Counted from the first letter of the stretch, positions 42,706 through 52,303 are shown. The stretch is 64,000 nucleotides of DNA from Devosia sp. (GCF_025809055.1 NZ_CP075529.1:620001-684000), one strand, 5' to 3'. Program-made: numbers and translations. Notes: generated by a model from the sequence alone, not told the origin.

Positions 42706-43517
42706 CAGCGAACCGTCTCGGGCTGCCCCATCAGCAGCGCCCGGGTCGCCGCTACCACATCCGCTTGCCGCATCAGGCTTTCGCCCACGAGGAACGTGCC
42801 GACGCCGCAGCGCTCGTCGAGCATCTGGACGTGGCTATGGTCCACAATGCCGCTTTCGCTGACCAGCAACACATCCGATGGCACGCCAGCCGCCAGGTTC
42901 ACCGTGGTTTCCAGCGTCGTCTCAAAGGTGCGCAGGTTGCGGTTGTTGATGCCGATGAACTTGCTGTCGAGCGCCAGGGCCCGGTCCAGTTCGATCTGGT
43001 CATGCACCTCCACCAGCGCGTCCATGCCCCATTCTTCGGCAGCGTCGAGCAGATAGCGCGCCACGTCGTCGCCGACGGCGGCGAGAATGATGAGAATGCA
43101 GTCGGCGCCCCAGGAGCGGGCCTCGGCCACCTGATAGGTCTCGAACAGGAAGTCCTTGCGCAGCACCGGCAGGTTGGTTGCCGCCCGTGCCTCGATCAGA
43201 TAGCTCGGCGAGCCCTGAAAGCTGGGGCGGTCGGTCAGCACCGACAGGCAGGCCGCGCCAGCCGTTTCATAATCGCGGGCAATTTGCGTGGGCTCGAAAT
43301 CGGGTCGGATCAGGCCCTTGGATGGGCTGGCCTTTTTCACCTCGGCGATCAGGGCAAACTGATCCTTGGCGCGCTTCTGCTTGATGGCTTTGACAAAGCC
43401 CCGCGTCGCCGGCTGGTCATGCGCTGCCGCAACCACTTCGGCCCAGGGGCGCATAGATTTGGCCGCGGCGATTTCTTCGCGCTTATAGGCTTCGATCTGC
43501 TTGAGAATATCGCTCAT
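42705..43517 (-). CDS. trpC: Indole-3-glycerol phosphate synthase
   Basis: A 270-residue TIM-barrel enzyme of tryptophan synthesis. LIAEVKKASPSKGLI (catalytic Lys), VLRKDFLFETYQV and GINNRNLRTFETTLE are clear. Start overlaps the trpD stop (TGATG). Not fused to TrpF. Confidence 0.98.
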   Translation of the reverse strand: MSDILKQIEAYKREEIAAAKSMRPWAEVVAAAHDQPATRGFVKAIKQKRAKDQFALIAEVKKASPSKGLIRPDFEPTQIARDYETAGAACLSVLTDRPSFQGSPSYLIEARAATNLPVLRKDFLFETYQVAEARSWGADCILIILAAVGDDVARYLLDAAEEWGMDALVEVHDQIELDRALALDSKFIGINNRNLRTFETTLETTVNLAAGVPSDVLLVSESGIVDHSHVQMLDERCGVGTFLVGESLMRQADVVAATRALLMGQPETVR

Positions 43518-44533
43518 CAGCCCTGTCCGTTCGATACCGCCACCAGGCGGGCCAGTGTCTGCTTTGCCTTGCCAGTGTCGATGACCGAGCGGGCCATGGC
43601 AATACCATCCTCGATGGTGCCGACCTTGTCGGCAACCAACAGCGCTGCCCCGGCATTGAGCAGCACCGTGTCGCGATAGGCGCCGGGCGCTCCATCGAAC
43701 AGCGCCATCATCGCTGCAGCATTTTCGCTGGGCTCGCCGCCCAGCAGGTCCTTGGGATCGGTAAGGCTCAACCCGACCTTTTCGGGGTGCAACTCGAAAC
43801 TGCGCAGGTCGCCATCGGCAATCTGGGCCACGAAGTTCGGACCAGAGGTGGACAGTTCATCCAGGCCCTCGCTCGAATGCACCACCCAGGCCTTGGTCGC
43901 CCGGTTTGCCAGGAGCGCCGCCGCCACCGGCTCGACCCATTGCGGGGAATAGACGCCGAGCAGGTAGCGCCGCACCCCGGCCGGGTTCGACTGCGGCCCC
44001 AAAAGGTTGAACAGCGTCCGCACACCCATTTCGGCGCGCGCCGGCCCCACGTGACGCATGGCAGGGTGATGGCTGGGCGCAAACATGAAGCCGATCCCGG
44101 CATCGGCAATGGTCTTGCCGATCTGGTCGGGCGTCAGGTCGAGCTTGACCCCAAGGGCCTCGAGCACCTGCGAGGCGCCGGAGCGCGACGACAGCGCCTT
44201 GTTGCCATGCTTGGCCACGGGAACACCGGCTGCCGCCACGACGAGGCCGGTCGTGGTGGAAATATTGAGGCTCCCCACACCATCGCCACCGGTGCCGACA
44301 ATGTCGATCGCACCCTCGGGGGCCGATACCGGCACCATCTGCTCGCGCAGGATCGACACGGCAGCCGCGATTTCGCCGACTGTCTCTCCCTTGATCCGCA
44401 TGCCCATGAGGAAGGCGCCGGTCTGTGCCTGCGTCGCTTCGCCATTCATGATGATGCGCATGACGCCGCGCATTTCTTCGCCGGTCAGGTCCTTGCCGTC
44501 GGCGATCTTGTTGAGCGCTGCCTTGATGTCCAT
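43517..44533 (-). CDS. trpD: Anthranilate phosphoribosyltransferase
   Basis: A 338-residue enzyme that joins anthranilate with PRPP. The PRPP loop VGTGGDGVGSLNIST and the KHGNKALSSRSGASQVLE motif are intact. ATG 44533 overlaps the trpG stop; a GTG one codon earlier (44536) is an alternative. Confidence 0.97.
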   Translation of the reverse strand: MDIKAALNKIADGKDLTGEEMRGVMRIIMNGEATQAQTGAFLMGMRIKGETVGEIAAAVSILREQMVPVSAPEGAIDIVGTGGDGVGSLNISTTTGLVVAAAGVPVAKHGNKALSSRSGASQVLEALGVKLDLTPDQIGKTIADAGIGFMFAPSHHPAMRHVGPARAEMGVRTLFNLLGPQSNPAGVRRYLLGVYSPQWVEPVAAALLANRATKAWVVHSSEGLDELSTSGPNFVAQIADGDLRSFELHPEKVGLSLTDPKDLLGGEPSENAAAMMALFDGAPGAYRDTVLLNAGAALLVADKVGTIEDGIAMARSVIDTGKAKQTLARLVAVSNGQG

Positions 44534-45132
44534 CACGCGGCCTGCTTTCCGTTGAAGTCGCGGGCAATGTTCAAAAAATTCTGCAGCAGGGCGTGGCCAT
44601 TTTCCGACGCGATGCTCTCGGGATGGAACTGCACCCCATGCACCGGCAGGGTTCTGTGCTGCATGCCCATGATCAGCCCGTCATCCGTCGTCGCGGTGAT
44701 TTCGAGCTCGCTGGGCAGGCTTTCGCGCCGCACGATCAGCGAGTGATAGCGCGTCGCCTCAAAGCCGGCATTGAGCCCACGGAAAACGCCCTTGCCCGTA
44801 TGATTGATCGTGCTGGTCTTGCCGTGAAACAGGCTCGGCGCGCGGATCACTTCGCCGCCCAGCGCCTGACCCATCGCCTGATGGCCCAGGCACACGCCCA
44901 GCATCGGGATCGTACCCTTGAATCGGTCGATGACCGCAAGGCATATCCCCGCCTCGTTGGGCGTACACGGCCCAGGCGAGAGCACGATGGCTTCCGGAGC
45001 CATCGCCGCGATTTCTTCAAGGGTAATCTTGTCGTTACGCCTGACAGTGATATCAGCGCCCAGTTCCCCGAGGAAATGGACGAGGTTGTAGGTAAAGCTG
45101 TCGTAGTTATCGATGACGAGGGTCTTGGTCAT
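44533..45132 (-). CDS. trpG: Anthranilate synthase component II (glutamine amidotransferase)
   Basis: A 199-residue class I amidotransferase with PGPCTPNEAG, the nucleophile in GVCLGHQAMGQALGG and HGVQFHPESIAS. It supplies ammonia to TrpE and could also serve in folate synthesis. In many relatives TrpE and TrpG are fused; here they are separate and 191 bases apart because of REP-like repeats. Confidence 0.96.
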   Translation of the reverse strand: MTKTLVIDNYDSFTYNLVHFLGELGADITVRRNDKITLEEIAAMAPEAIVLSPGPCTPNEAGICLAVIDRFKGTIPMLGVCLGHQAMGQALGGEVIRAPSLFHGKTSTINHTGKGVFRGLNAGFEATRYHSLIVRRESLPSELEITATTDDGLIMGMQHRTLPVHGVQFHPESIASENGHALLQNFLNIARDFNGKQAA

Positions 45133-45170
45133 TTTCTGGACGTTCCGCTGAAGGTGTTTCTATCCACCGG

Positions 45171-45299
45171 GTCATTCCCGCGAAAGCGGGAACCCCTGTT
45201 TTCAGAAACTTCCCCGCCATCGATTGGAGATCCCCACTTTCGCGGGGATCACGACGTGGTTCGTCACACCCGCCACGTCATTCTCGCGTACGCGGGAAT
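45171..45299. repeat. Three REP-like palindromes between trpE and trpG
   Basis: GTCATTCCCGCGAAAGCGGG (45171-45190), inverted GATCCCCACTTTCGCGGGGA (45229-45248) and GTCATTCTCGCGTACGCGGG (45277-45296). They lie between two co-transcribed genes whose products form one enzyme, so they could influence relative expression. Confidence 0.85.
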
Positions 45300-45323
45300 C
45301 TATCTCTTGAATGCGCTCAAAGC

Positions 45324-46835
45324 TCACTGGCCCACTCCCGCTTCACCGGCATAGCGTAGCGCCTCTTCGGCGGCACTGAAAAGAGCGCGGGACTTGTTCT
45401 CGCATTCCAGTTGCTCCAGCGCCGGCTGGCTGTCGGCGACTATGCCGGCGCCGGCCTGCACATGCAGTTTGCCATCCTTGACGATGCCGGTACGCAAAAC
45501 GATGCAGGTGTCCATGGTGCCGTCGGCACCAAAATAGCCTACGCAGCCGCCATAGATGCCGCGCCGGGAGCGTTCGAGCTCGTCGATGATCTCCATGGCC
45601 CGCACCTTGGGTGCGCCTGAAACCGTGCCGGCCGGGAAACCGGCCGACAGGGCGTCGACAAAGTCATATTGCGGGTCGAGCACGCCCACGACATTGGAAA
45701 CGATGTGCATGACGTGGGAATAGTATTCGAGGAAGAACTTGTCGGTCACTTTGACCGTGCCGGTTTTGGCCACCCGGCCGACATCGTTCCGTCCCAGGTC
45801 GAGCAGCATCAGGTGCTCGGAAAGTTCCTTGGGGTCCGATAGCAGTTCGGCCGCCAATTCCTTGTCTCGGGTCGGTGTCGCACCGCGCTTGCGCGTCCCG
45901 GCAATGGGGCGGATGGTGACGTCGCCGTCCTGCACCCGCACGAGAATTTCCGGGCTCGATCCGGCCACCGCGAAGTCACCGAAATCGAGGAAATACATAT
46001 AGGGGCTGGGATTGGTCCGCCGCAACGCCCGGTAGAGGGCTGTGGGCGGCAGGGTAAAGTCGGCGGAAAACCGCTGGCTGAGCACGACCTGGAACACGTC
46101 CCCGGCCGAAATGTACTCCTTGGCCCGCGCCACCATGCCAAAATAATCTTCCTTGGGCGTATTGCTGGTGACGGCGATCTTGTCGAGGTCGGGCAGGGCG
46201 GTCGTGGTCGCGGGCAGGGCGCGCGACAGCCGGGCAATCGCCTCCTCGATGCGGCTCTCGGCGGCCGCAAGCGCCTGGGCGGCGCTGACGCCGCTGCGCA
46301 CATAGATCGGCGCTGTCAGGTAGAGCTCATCCTTGACCGTATCGAAGATCGCCAGCAGCGAGGGGCGCATCAGCACCGCCTCGGGGGTCTGCAGATCGTC
46401 GGGATTGGCGTTGGGCAGCACTTCCATGTAGCGGACCATCTCATAACCGAGATAGCCGTAAATGCCCGCCGATTGCGGCGGCAGGCCATCGGGCATGTCG
46501 ATCTGGCTCTCGGCCACGAGCTTGCGCAGGGCATCGAGCGGCTTGTCGTCCATCGGCTCGAAGGCATCCGGCGCCGTCTGGGCGCTGCGGTTGATCGAGG
46601 CCTTGCCGTCTTCCACCTTGAGGATCAGGTCGGGCAAGAGGCCAATGATGGAATAGCGCCCTCGCGTCGTGCCGTCCTGCACGCTTTCGAGCAGGAAGGA
46701 ATGCGTGCGCTCGGCGGCCAGCTTCAGATAGGTCCCCACCGGCGTTTCCAGATCGGCCACGATGCGGCGCCAGACCAGCTGCGAGTTTCCGGCATTGTAT
46801 TGCTCGGTAAATCGCTTGGAAAAGTCGTCGCCCAT
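45324..46835 (-). CDS. trpE: Anthranilate synthase component I
   Basis: A 503-residue chorismate-using enzyme, the first step to tryptophan. The feedback-binding LLES segment is present near residue 49 (HSFLLESVQDGTTRGRYS), and the chorismate site includes PIAGTRKRGATPTRDKEL and LDLGRNDVGRV. The gene starts 29 bases after the PpiD-like gene on the same strand, leaving no room for a leader-peptide attenuator. Confidence 0.97.
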   Translation of the reverse strand: MGDDFSKRFTEQYNAGNSQLVWRRIVADLETPVGTYLKLAAERTHSFLLESVQDGTTRGRYSIIGLLPDLILKVEDGKASINRSAQTAPDAFEPMDDKPLDALRKLVAESQIDMPDGLPPQSAGIYGYLGYEMVRYMEVLPNANPDDLQTPEAVLMRPSLLAIFDTVKDELYLTAPIYVRSGVSAAQALAAAESRIEEAIARLSRALPATTTALPDLDKIAVTSNTPKEDYFGMVARAKEYISAGDVFQVVLSQRFSADFTLPPTALYRALRRTNPSPYMYFLDFGDFAVAGSSPEILVRVQDGDVTIRPIAGTRKRGATPTRDKELAAELLSDPKELSEHLMLLDLGRNDVGRVAKTGTVKVTDKFFLEYYSHVMHIVSNVVGVLDPQYDFVDALSAGFPAGTVSGAPKVRAMEIIDELERSRRGIYGGCVGYFGADGTMDTCIVLRTGIVKDGKLHVQAGAGIVADSQPALEQLECENKSRALFSAAEEALRYAGEAGVGQ

Positions 46836-46864
46836 TTGGTCTGGTTCCGTTGGTGGTGGTGGCC

Positions 46865-48739
46865 TTATTGGCCGAAGTTCTGCACGAGCAGATTGTTGAG
46901 GGCCTGCTGGTTGACGCGAAGCCCGGCATCGTCGCGCAACGCGGCGACGAATTCCTGATAGAGGCCGGCGCGGGCCTCGTTGTTGATGCTGGTCTGCGCA
47001 TCCGCGGCCAGCGGTTCGGCCGGCTCGGTATTGTCGACGACCTGGAACACGATGAACTCACCGCTTTCGCTGACGACCGAGCCGGAATGATCCGGTCCGC
47101 CGCCAAAGGCGGCGGCAGCCACGGTGCTGTCGATGGTGCCATCCTCGGATCCGAAGCGGCTGAAGGGCGCGCTGATCTGCGGGAAGAGGTTTTGCGAAAC
47201 CGCGACATCGGCCAGCGTCTCGCCGGCCTCGAGCCGCCCGGCCAGGTCCGCCGACTGCGCCAGCAATGCGTCATTGGTGCGCTGCGTCATCAGCGCCTCC
47301 TCGACGTCGGCGCGGACCTCGTCCAGCGTCTGGTCGCGCGCCGGCAGGATTTCCTCGATGTCGAACCACACATGGGCATTGGCCGAGAGCGGGACTGTCG
47401 GGTTGAGCCGATCAGGCTGTGCCGCAAAAATCGCCTGCGCCACGCGCTGCTGATCGGCGGGCTGCAAGTTTGGCATCACCGACAGTTCCGCACCATTGGC
47501 GGTCACATCGGCCTCATAAACGTCCAGATCATAGCGCTCGGCGATCTCCTCCACCGGGATGAAGGCCGCGCGCAGTTCCTCGATCTCGTCGAGCACGATA
47601 TTGATCTCATTGCGGGCTTCGGTCGACGCCAGGCGCTCGGCAATACCGGCGCGGGCGTCATCGAGGCTGGTCTGACCCTCGGCTTCGATGGCCACGACAT
47701 GCACGGCCCGCTTGCCGCCGATGCCGTCGATAATGGCAAATCCGCCTTCTTCCAGACCGAAAGCCGCTTCGGCCAGGCGCGTGTCCGTGACCTCGCTGCG
47801 CGCCAGCGTGCCGATGCTGGCCGGCGTCAAACCGGCTTCCGTGGCCAGGGTCGCAAAATCGGTCCCGGCTGCAAGACCGGCCTCGAATGCCGCAACGGCC
47901 TCGGGCGTCGACAGCACCACCTGCTCGATGCTGCGCTTTTCCGGCGTCGTCATGGTCGATTGCGTCCGCTCATATTCAGCGGCAATGGCGTCTTCGTCCA
48001 CGGTCTTGGTCGCAGCCAGCGACGGCACGGACAATTCGAGCAGCTTGACCTTGCGTGTATCGACGGTGCGGAATTCGCTCTGGTGCTCGGTGAGATAGGC
48101 CGCCAGTTCCTCGTCGGTCGGGGTTGTGCCGATATCGACGCTGGTCGGGTTGAGGGTCACATAATCGATGGCGCGCGTCGCGCCCACATAGCCATTGATC
48201 AGCTCAGAGGCGACCGCGGGCAGGCCCGCATCGGCAAACAGCGACTGAATGACCTGGTCGCGCTTGGCCTCATTGCCGCGCGCGCTGAAATACTCCGCTT
48301 CGGTCCAGCCGCTGCGCTGCAGCACCTGCGAGAAGATGGAAGGGTCGAAATTGCCTAGCGTGCCCTGGAAAGACGGGTCCGCGCGCAGCATTTGCCCCAG
48401 CTTGGCATCGGATACGCCCAGCCCGAACTGCCCCGCCAGGCCATCGAGCGCCGCGCCTTCCGAAAGGCCCAGCAGCACCGCGCTGGGAATACCCAGGCTT
48501 TCCGCCTGGCTGGTGGTGGGCACCGAGCCGATCTGGTTGGCCACGGCATTGACCTGCGACTGGTAGGCCCGCAGGAACTCGCGCGCGTCGATTTCCTCGT
48601 CGCCCACGCGCGCGATGGTATTGCTGCCCAGATCGATGATCACATTGTTGATGCCGAAACCTGCTACACCGACCAGCAAGAACGCTCCCATGATCTTTCC
48701 CGGCCAGGATTTTGCAAAGTCACGCAAACCATCGAGCAT
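46865..48739 (-). CDS. PpiD-like membrane-anchored peptidyl-prolyl isomerase
   Basis: A 624-residue protein with an N-terminal membrane anchor (KIMGAFLLVGVAGFGINNV), a SurA_N-like chaperone region (VGDEEIDAREFLRAYQ), and a parvulin-type rotamase region in the middle that is divergent. It helps fold proteins leaving the Sec channel. It is the first gene of the unit leading into trpE, as in several Hyphomicrobiales; the pairing with trp genes is positional, not functional. Confidence 0.88.
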   Translation of the reverse strand: MLDGLRDFAKSWPGKIMGAFLLVGVAGFGINNVIIDLGSNTIARVGDEEIDAREFLRAYQSQVNAVANQIGSVPTTSQAESLGIPSAVLLGLSEGAALDGLAGQFGLGVSDAKLGQMLRADPSFQGTLGNFDPSIFSQVLQRSGWTEAEYFSARGNEAKRDQVIQSLFADAGLPAVASELINGYVGATRAIDYVTLNPTSVDIGTTPTDEELAAYLTEHQSEFRTVDTRKVKLLELSVPSLAATKTVDEDAIAAEYERTQSTMTTPEKRSIEQVVLSTPEAVAAFEAGLAAGTDFATLATEAGLTPASIGTLARSEVTDTRLAEAAFGLEEGGFAIIDGIGGKRAVHVVAIEAEGQTSLDDARAGIAERLASTEARNEINIVLDEIEELRAAFIPVEEIAERYDLDVYEADVTANGAELSVMPNLQPADQQRVAQAIFAAQPDRLNPTVPLSANAHVWFDIEEILPARDQTLDEVRADVEEALMTQRTNDALLAQSADLAGRLEAGETLADVAVSQNLFPQISAPFSRFGSEDGTIDSTVAAAAFGGGPDHSGSVVSESGEFIVFQVVDNTEPAEPLAADAQTSINNEARAGLYQEFVAALRDDAGLRVNQQALNNLLVQNFGQ

Positions 48740-48861
48740 TTCGAGCGTTCCAGTTTAGGGTCCAAGGCTTTACCCCAGGGGCAAGGCCGGACTAGTAAGA
48801 CATTCAGACTGCCGGGGTTAGGGCAAACCTTTCCTCGGCGCAAGAGGCAGGAGTAGCAAGA

Positions 48862-49617
48862 TTGTCGACCATCGCACCGCTGATCGCCGGAAACTGGAAG
48901 ATGAATGGACTGACCCATTCGCTCGAGGAATTGAGTGAGCTGGCGCGCCTGCTGACGACCGGCGAAGCGCCGCGCGCTGTCGTCGTCGTCTGTCCACCGG
49001 CAACCCTGCTTGCGACCATGGCGTCACAGGGCGCCTCGAGCGGCATTCTGGCGGGTGGCCAGGATTGCCACGCCCAGAGCGCCGGCGCCCATACCGGCGA
49101 TATCTCGGCCTCGATGCTGGCGGACGCCGGTGCCCAGTTCGTCATCGTCGGCCATTCCGAGCGCCGCGCTGACCACGGGGAGAGCGACGATCTGGTGCGC
49201 GCCAAGGCGGAAGCAGCCATCGGCGCCGGTCTCAAGCCCATCATCTGCGTCGGCGAAAGCGATGCCCAACGCGATGCCGGCGAGGCCGAGGCCGTCGTCT
49301 CCGCGCAATTGGCGGCGTCCATTCCCGATGCGGCCGAGCACCACGAGGTCGTGGTCGCCTACGAACCGATCTGGGCGATCGGTACCGGCCGCACCCCGAC
49401 GCTTGAGGAAATTCATGACATTCACGCGGCCATTCGCGCCCGCCTCGTCGACCGGTTCGGCCTGTCGCGCGGCGAAACGATCCGCATTCTCTATGGTGGT
49501 TCGCTCAAGCCGCAGAACGCCCGCGAGATTTTGGCCGTGGACAATGTCAATGGCGGCCTCGTCGGTGGCGCCAGCCTCTTGGCAAAAGACTTCTACACCA
49601 TTATCTCGGCCGTGTAG
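48862..49617 (+). CDS. tpiA: Triosephosphate isomerase
   Basis: A 251-residue glycolytic enzyme. The start is TTG 48862, with GCAGGAG upstream. Catalytic Lys in GNWKMNG, His in VIVGHSERR and Glu in AYEPIWAIGTG are intact. Divergent from the PpiD-like gene. A structured hairpin follows the stop. Confidence 0.97.
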   Translation: MSTIAPLIAGNWKMNGLTHSLEELSELARLLTTGEAPRAVVVVCPPATLLATMASQGASSGILAGGQDCHAQSAGAHTGDISASMLADAGAQFVIVGHSERRADHGESDDLVRAKAEAAIGAGLKPIICVGESDAQRDAGEAEAVVSAQLAASIPDAAEHHEVVVAYEPIWAIGTGRTPTLEEIHDIHAAIRARLVDRFGLSRGETIRILYGGSLKPQNAREILAVDNVNGGLVGGASLLAKDFYTIISAV

Positions 49618-49619
49618 TT

Positions 49620-49675
49620 GAACGGCATTTCCGGTCGGGGCGAAAATCGCCGCGACCGGCTGGTATTTGCCGTTC
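49620..49675 (+). other. Long structured hairpin after tpiA
   Basis: Outer arms GAACGGCA/TGCCGTTC (8 bp), then CCGGTCG/CGACCGG and inner GGCG/CGCC form a nested stem from two bases after the tpiA stop. There is no T-run. It may protect the tpiA mRNA or act as a weak terminator before secG. Confidence 0.5.
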
Positions 49676-49761
49676 CAGGGGTGTATGACCCCGCATCCTT
49701 TCAAAACCGGGACCCGTGACCTGCTTGTCCGGGACCGGCCTGACGCGAAGACAAGACTGAC

Positions 49762-50289
49762 ATGGCCAACGTTCTGCTCGTCGCCTATCTGCTGATCGTT
49801 CTGGCGCTGATCGTCGTCATCCTCCTGCAGCGCTCCGAAGGCGGCGCGCTCGGCATTGGTGGTGGCGGTGGCGGCGGCATGATGACGGCACGGGGCTCGG
49901 CTAACCTGCTCACCCGCACCACTGCCATTCTGGCCGTGCTGTTCTTTGCCTCGGCAATCGGGCTGACCATTCTGAGCGAACTGGACCGCGGCTCGTCGAG
50001 CATTCTGGACAACGCCGTTTCCACCGAGACGGGCGAGCAGCCATCCACCGTTCTGGACGCGCTGAACGCACTGCAGGGTGACAGCGATCTGCCGCTGCCG
50101 GCCGATGCACAGACGCCGGCGACGACCGACACCACGGGCAGCGACCTGCCGGTGCCCGCGACCGACGCCGCTCCGGCCACGACCGAGACTGCCCCGGCCG
50201 AAACCGACGCGGCGCCTGCCGAGGTCACCGAGCCCGCTGCCGACGCGGCGCCCGACAACACGACGACTGCGCCCGCTACGGGCAACTGA
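49762..50289 (+). CDS. secG: Preprotein translocase subunit SecG
   Basis: A 175-residue protein, longer than the usual 75-110 residues of SecG. Two hydrophobic helices (VLLVAYLLIVLALIVVILLQ and ILAVLFFASAIGLTILS) around a Gly-rich cytoplasmic loop are standard. The remaining 100 residues form an Ala/Pro/Thr/Asp-rich, low-complexity tail, typical for alphaproteobacteria. It helps SecYE move proteins across the inner membrane. Confidence 0.93.
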   Translation: MANVLLVAYLLIVLALIVVILLQRSEGGALGIGGGGGGGMMTARGSANLLTRTTAILAVLFFASAIGLTILSELDRGSSSILDNAVSTETGEQPSTVLDALNALQGDSDLPLPADAQTPATTDTTGSDLPVPATDAAPATTETAPAETDAAPAEVTEPAADAAPDNTTTAPATGN

Positions 50290-50310
50290 CCGCCGCAAGG
50301 CGCTACGGAA

Positions 50311-50341
50311 AAGGGGATGGCGACATCCCCTTCTTCTTTTT
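50311..50341 (+). terminator. Rho-independent terminator of secG
   Basis: AAGGGGAT pairs with ATCCCCTT around a 6-nt loop, followed by CTTCTTTTT. A canonical terminator 21 bases beyond the stop of secG. Confidence 0.85.
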
Positions 50342-50399
50342 GTGTAGAGCGCAGATGCAGCTCTGCGAATCATTTCTGATGTGCTTATGGTGATCGCCC

Positions 50400-52028
50400 A
50401 TGGCTCGGTACGTTTTTATCACCGGAGGCGTGGTTTCCTCCCTTGGCAAAGGTTTGGCTTCGGCGGCGCTTGGCGCCGTACTGCAGGCGCGTGGCTACAA
50501 GGTCCGCCTGCGCAAGCTCGACCCCTATCTCAATGTCGATCCCGGCACGATGTCGCCGACCCAGCACGGTGAGGTTTTCGTCACCGATGACGGGGCCGAG
50601 ACCGATCTCGACCTTGGTCACTACGAACGCTTTACCGGCCGCGCGGCCAACAAGCGCGACAACATCACCTCGGGCCGTATCTATTCGGACCTGCTCTCCA
50701 AGGAGCGCAAGGGTGAGTTCCTCGGTGCCACCGTGCAGGTCATTCCGCACGTCACCGACTCGATCAAGGCTTTCGTCCTCGACGGCAACGAGGACTACGA
50801 CTTCGTCCTCGTCGAAATCGGCGGCACTGTCGGCGATATCGAGGGTCTGCCCTTCTTCGAGGCCATCCGCCAGCTTGGCAACGAGTTGCCGCGCAATCAC
50901 GCGGCCTATCTGCATCTGACGCTGATGCCCTACATTCCCTCGGCCGGCGAATTGAAAACCAAGCCGACCCAGCACTCGGTCAAGGAGCTCCGCTCTATCG
51001 GCATCGCGCCGGACGTGCTCCTGGTGCGCTGCGACCGGCCGATCCCGGAAGGGGAAAAGAAGAAGCTCAGCCTCTTCTGTAACGTGCGCGAGACTGCCGT
51101 CATCCAGGGCCTCGACGTCGCCTCGATCTACGACGTGCCGGTCGCCTATCACGAAGAGGGGCTTGATCGCGAAATCCTGGCCGCCCTCGGCATCACCGAC
51201 GCGCCCGAGCCCGATCTTTCCGCCTGGAACGAAGTCTCCCGCCGCTATCACAACCCCGAAGGCGAAGTGAACATCGCCATCGTCGGCAAATATACCGGCC
51301 TCAAGGACGCCTATAAGTCGCTCAGCGAAGCGCTGACCCATGGCGGCATCGCCAACAAGGTCAAGGTCAACCTGCAGTGGATCGACTCCGAAGTCTTCGA
51401 GCGTGACGATCCGGCCCCCTATCTTGAGCACGTCCACGGCATCCTCGTGCCCGGCGGCTTCGGCGAGCGCGGCTCGGCTGGCAAGATCGAAGCGGCCCGC
51501 TTTGCCCGCACCAAGGACGTGCCCTATTTCGGTATCTGTTTCGGCATGCAGATGGCCTGTATCGAGGCGGCCCGCAATACCGCCGGCATCAAGGCGGCGT
51601 CGTCCACCGAATTCGGCGCCACCAAGGAGCCGATCGTCGGCATGATGACCGAATGGGTGAAGGGCAACGAGAAGGAAAGCCGCGCCCAGGACGGCGACCT
51701 CGGCGGCACCCTGCGTCTCGGGGCCTATCCGGCCCAGCTGACCCGCGGGTCCCGCGTCGCCGACATCTATGGCTCGACCCGCATTTCCGAGCGCCATCGT
51801 CACCGCTATGAGGTGAACATGGACTACCGCAAGCTGCTCGAAAAGAACGGCCTCTTGTTCTCCGGCGTCTCGCCCGACGGCACCTTGCCTGAAATCGTCG
51901 AGCGCACCGATCATCCTTGGTTCATCGGCGTTCAGTTCCATCCGGAGCTGAAATCAAAACCCTTCGAGCCGCATCCGCTCTTCACCAGCTTCATCGCCGC
52001 CGCCATGGATCAGAGCCGGCTGGTGTGA
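50400..52028 (+). CDS. pyrG: CTP synthase
   Basis: A 542-residue enzyme making CTP from UTP with glutamine. The synthase part begins MARYVFITGGVVSSLGKG; the amidotransferase part has the Cys in FGICFGMQMA and the His/Glu pair in GVQFHPELKS. Complete and of normal length. Confidence 0.98.
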   Translation: MARYVFITGGVVSSLGKGLASAALGAVLQARGYKVRLRKLDPYLNVDPGTMSPTQHGEVFVTDDGAETDLDLGHYERFTGRAANKRDNITSGRIYSDLLSKERKGEFLGATVQVIPHVTDSIKAFVLDGNEDYDFVLVEIGGTVGDIEGLPFFEAIRQLGNELPRNHAAYLHLTLMPYIPSAGELKTKPTQHSVKELRSIGIAPDVLLVRCDRPIPEGEKKKLSLFCNVRETAVIQGLDVASIYDVPVAYHEEGLDREILAALGITDAPEPDLSAWNEVSRRYHNPEGEVNIAIVGKYTGLKDAYKSLSEALTHGGIANKVKVNLQWIDSEVFERDDPAPYLEHVHGILVPGGFGERGSAGKIEAARFARTKDVPYFGICFGMQMACIEAARNTAGIKAASSTEFGATKEPIVGMMTEWVKGNEKESRAQDGDLGGTLRLGAYPAQLTRGSRVADIYGSTRISERHRHRYEVNMDYRKLLEKNGLLFSGVSPDGTLPEIVERTDHPWFIGVQFHPELKSKPFEPHPLFTSFIAAAMDQSRLV

Positions 52029-52067
52029 CGAACCCGGGGTCGCTGTCCGGCTCCGCTCACCGACGCT

Positions 52068-52090
52068 GCCCTCGGGCTTGACCCGAGGGC
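52068..52090. repeat. Hairpin GCCCTCGGG...CCCGAGGGC after pyrG
   Basis: A perfect 9-bp stem with 5-nt loop CTTGA, in the gap after pyrG. The CTCGGGCTTGACCCGAG core is a common REP-like sequence in alphaproteobacteria. No T-run, so it is a weak terminator at best. Confidence 0.5.
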
Positions 52091-52126
52091 CCGCCCGGAT
52101 CAGGGTAGGGCTCTTCGGAGTACCCT

Positions 52127-52303
52127 GTGGCCCAAATCCTCTCCCTGTCCAAAGCCCGCAAGGCCAAGGCCCGTTCCGAAAAGGAAGCGGCCGCCGAAGC
52201 CAATCGTCTGAAATTCGGCCGCAGCAAGGGCGAAAAACTCAAGCAGTCCGCCGAGAAGGCTCACGCCGAAAAGCAGATCGACGGACACAAGCGCGACGAA
52301 TAG
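52127..52303 (+). CDS. DUF4169 family small protein
   Basis: A 58-residue basic protein from GTG 52127, with CGGAG upstream. It is nearly all helix with Lys/Ala/Glu (SLSKARKAKARSEKEAAAEA, NRLKFGRSKGEKLKQSAEKA) and ends in HKRDE. It matches the DUF4169 pattern (LNKARKAKAR...A..NR..FGR.K) as I know it from Hyphomicrobiales, where it often stands before a ribbon-helix-helix gene; here no such gene follows. Function unknown. Confidence 0.75.
   Translation: MAQILSLSKARKAKARSEKEAAAEANRLKFGRSKGEKLKQSAEKAHAEKQIDGHKRDE

Noticed and set aside
46836..46864. Tryptophan attenuator before trpE
   Set aside because: Only 29 bases separate trpE from the upstream stop; no Trp-rich leader peptide fits.
46850..48358. 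Plus-strand open frame of 502 codons opposite the PpiD-like gene
   Set aside because: Shadow of a gene with membrane anchor and SurA-like region on the other strand.
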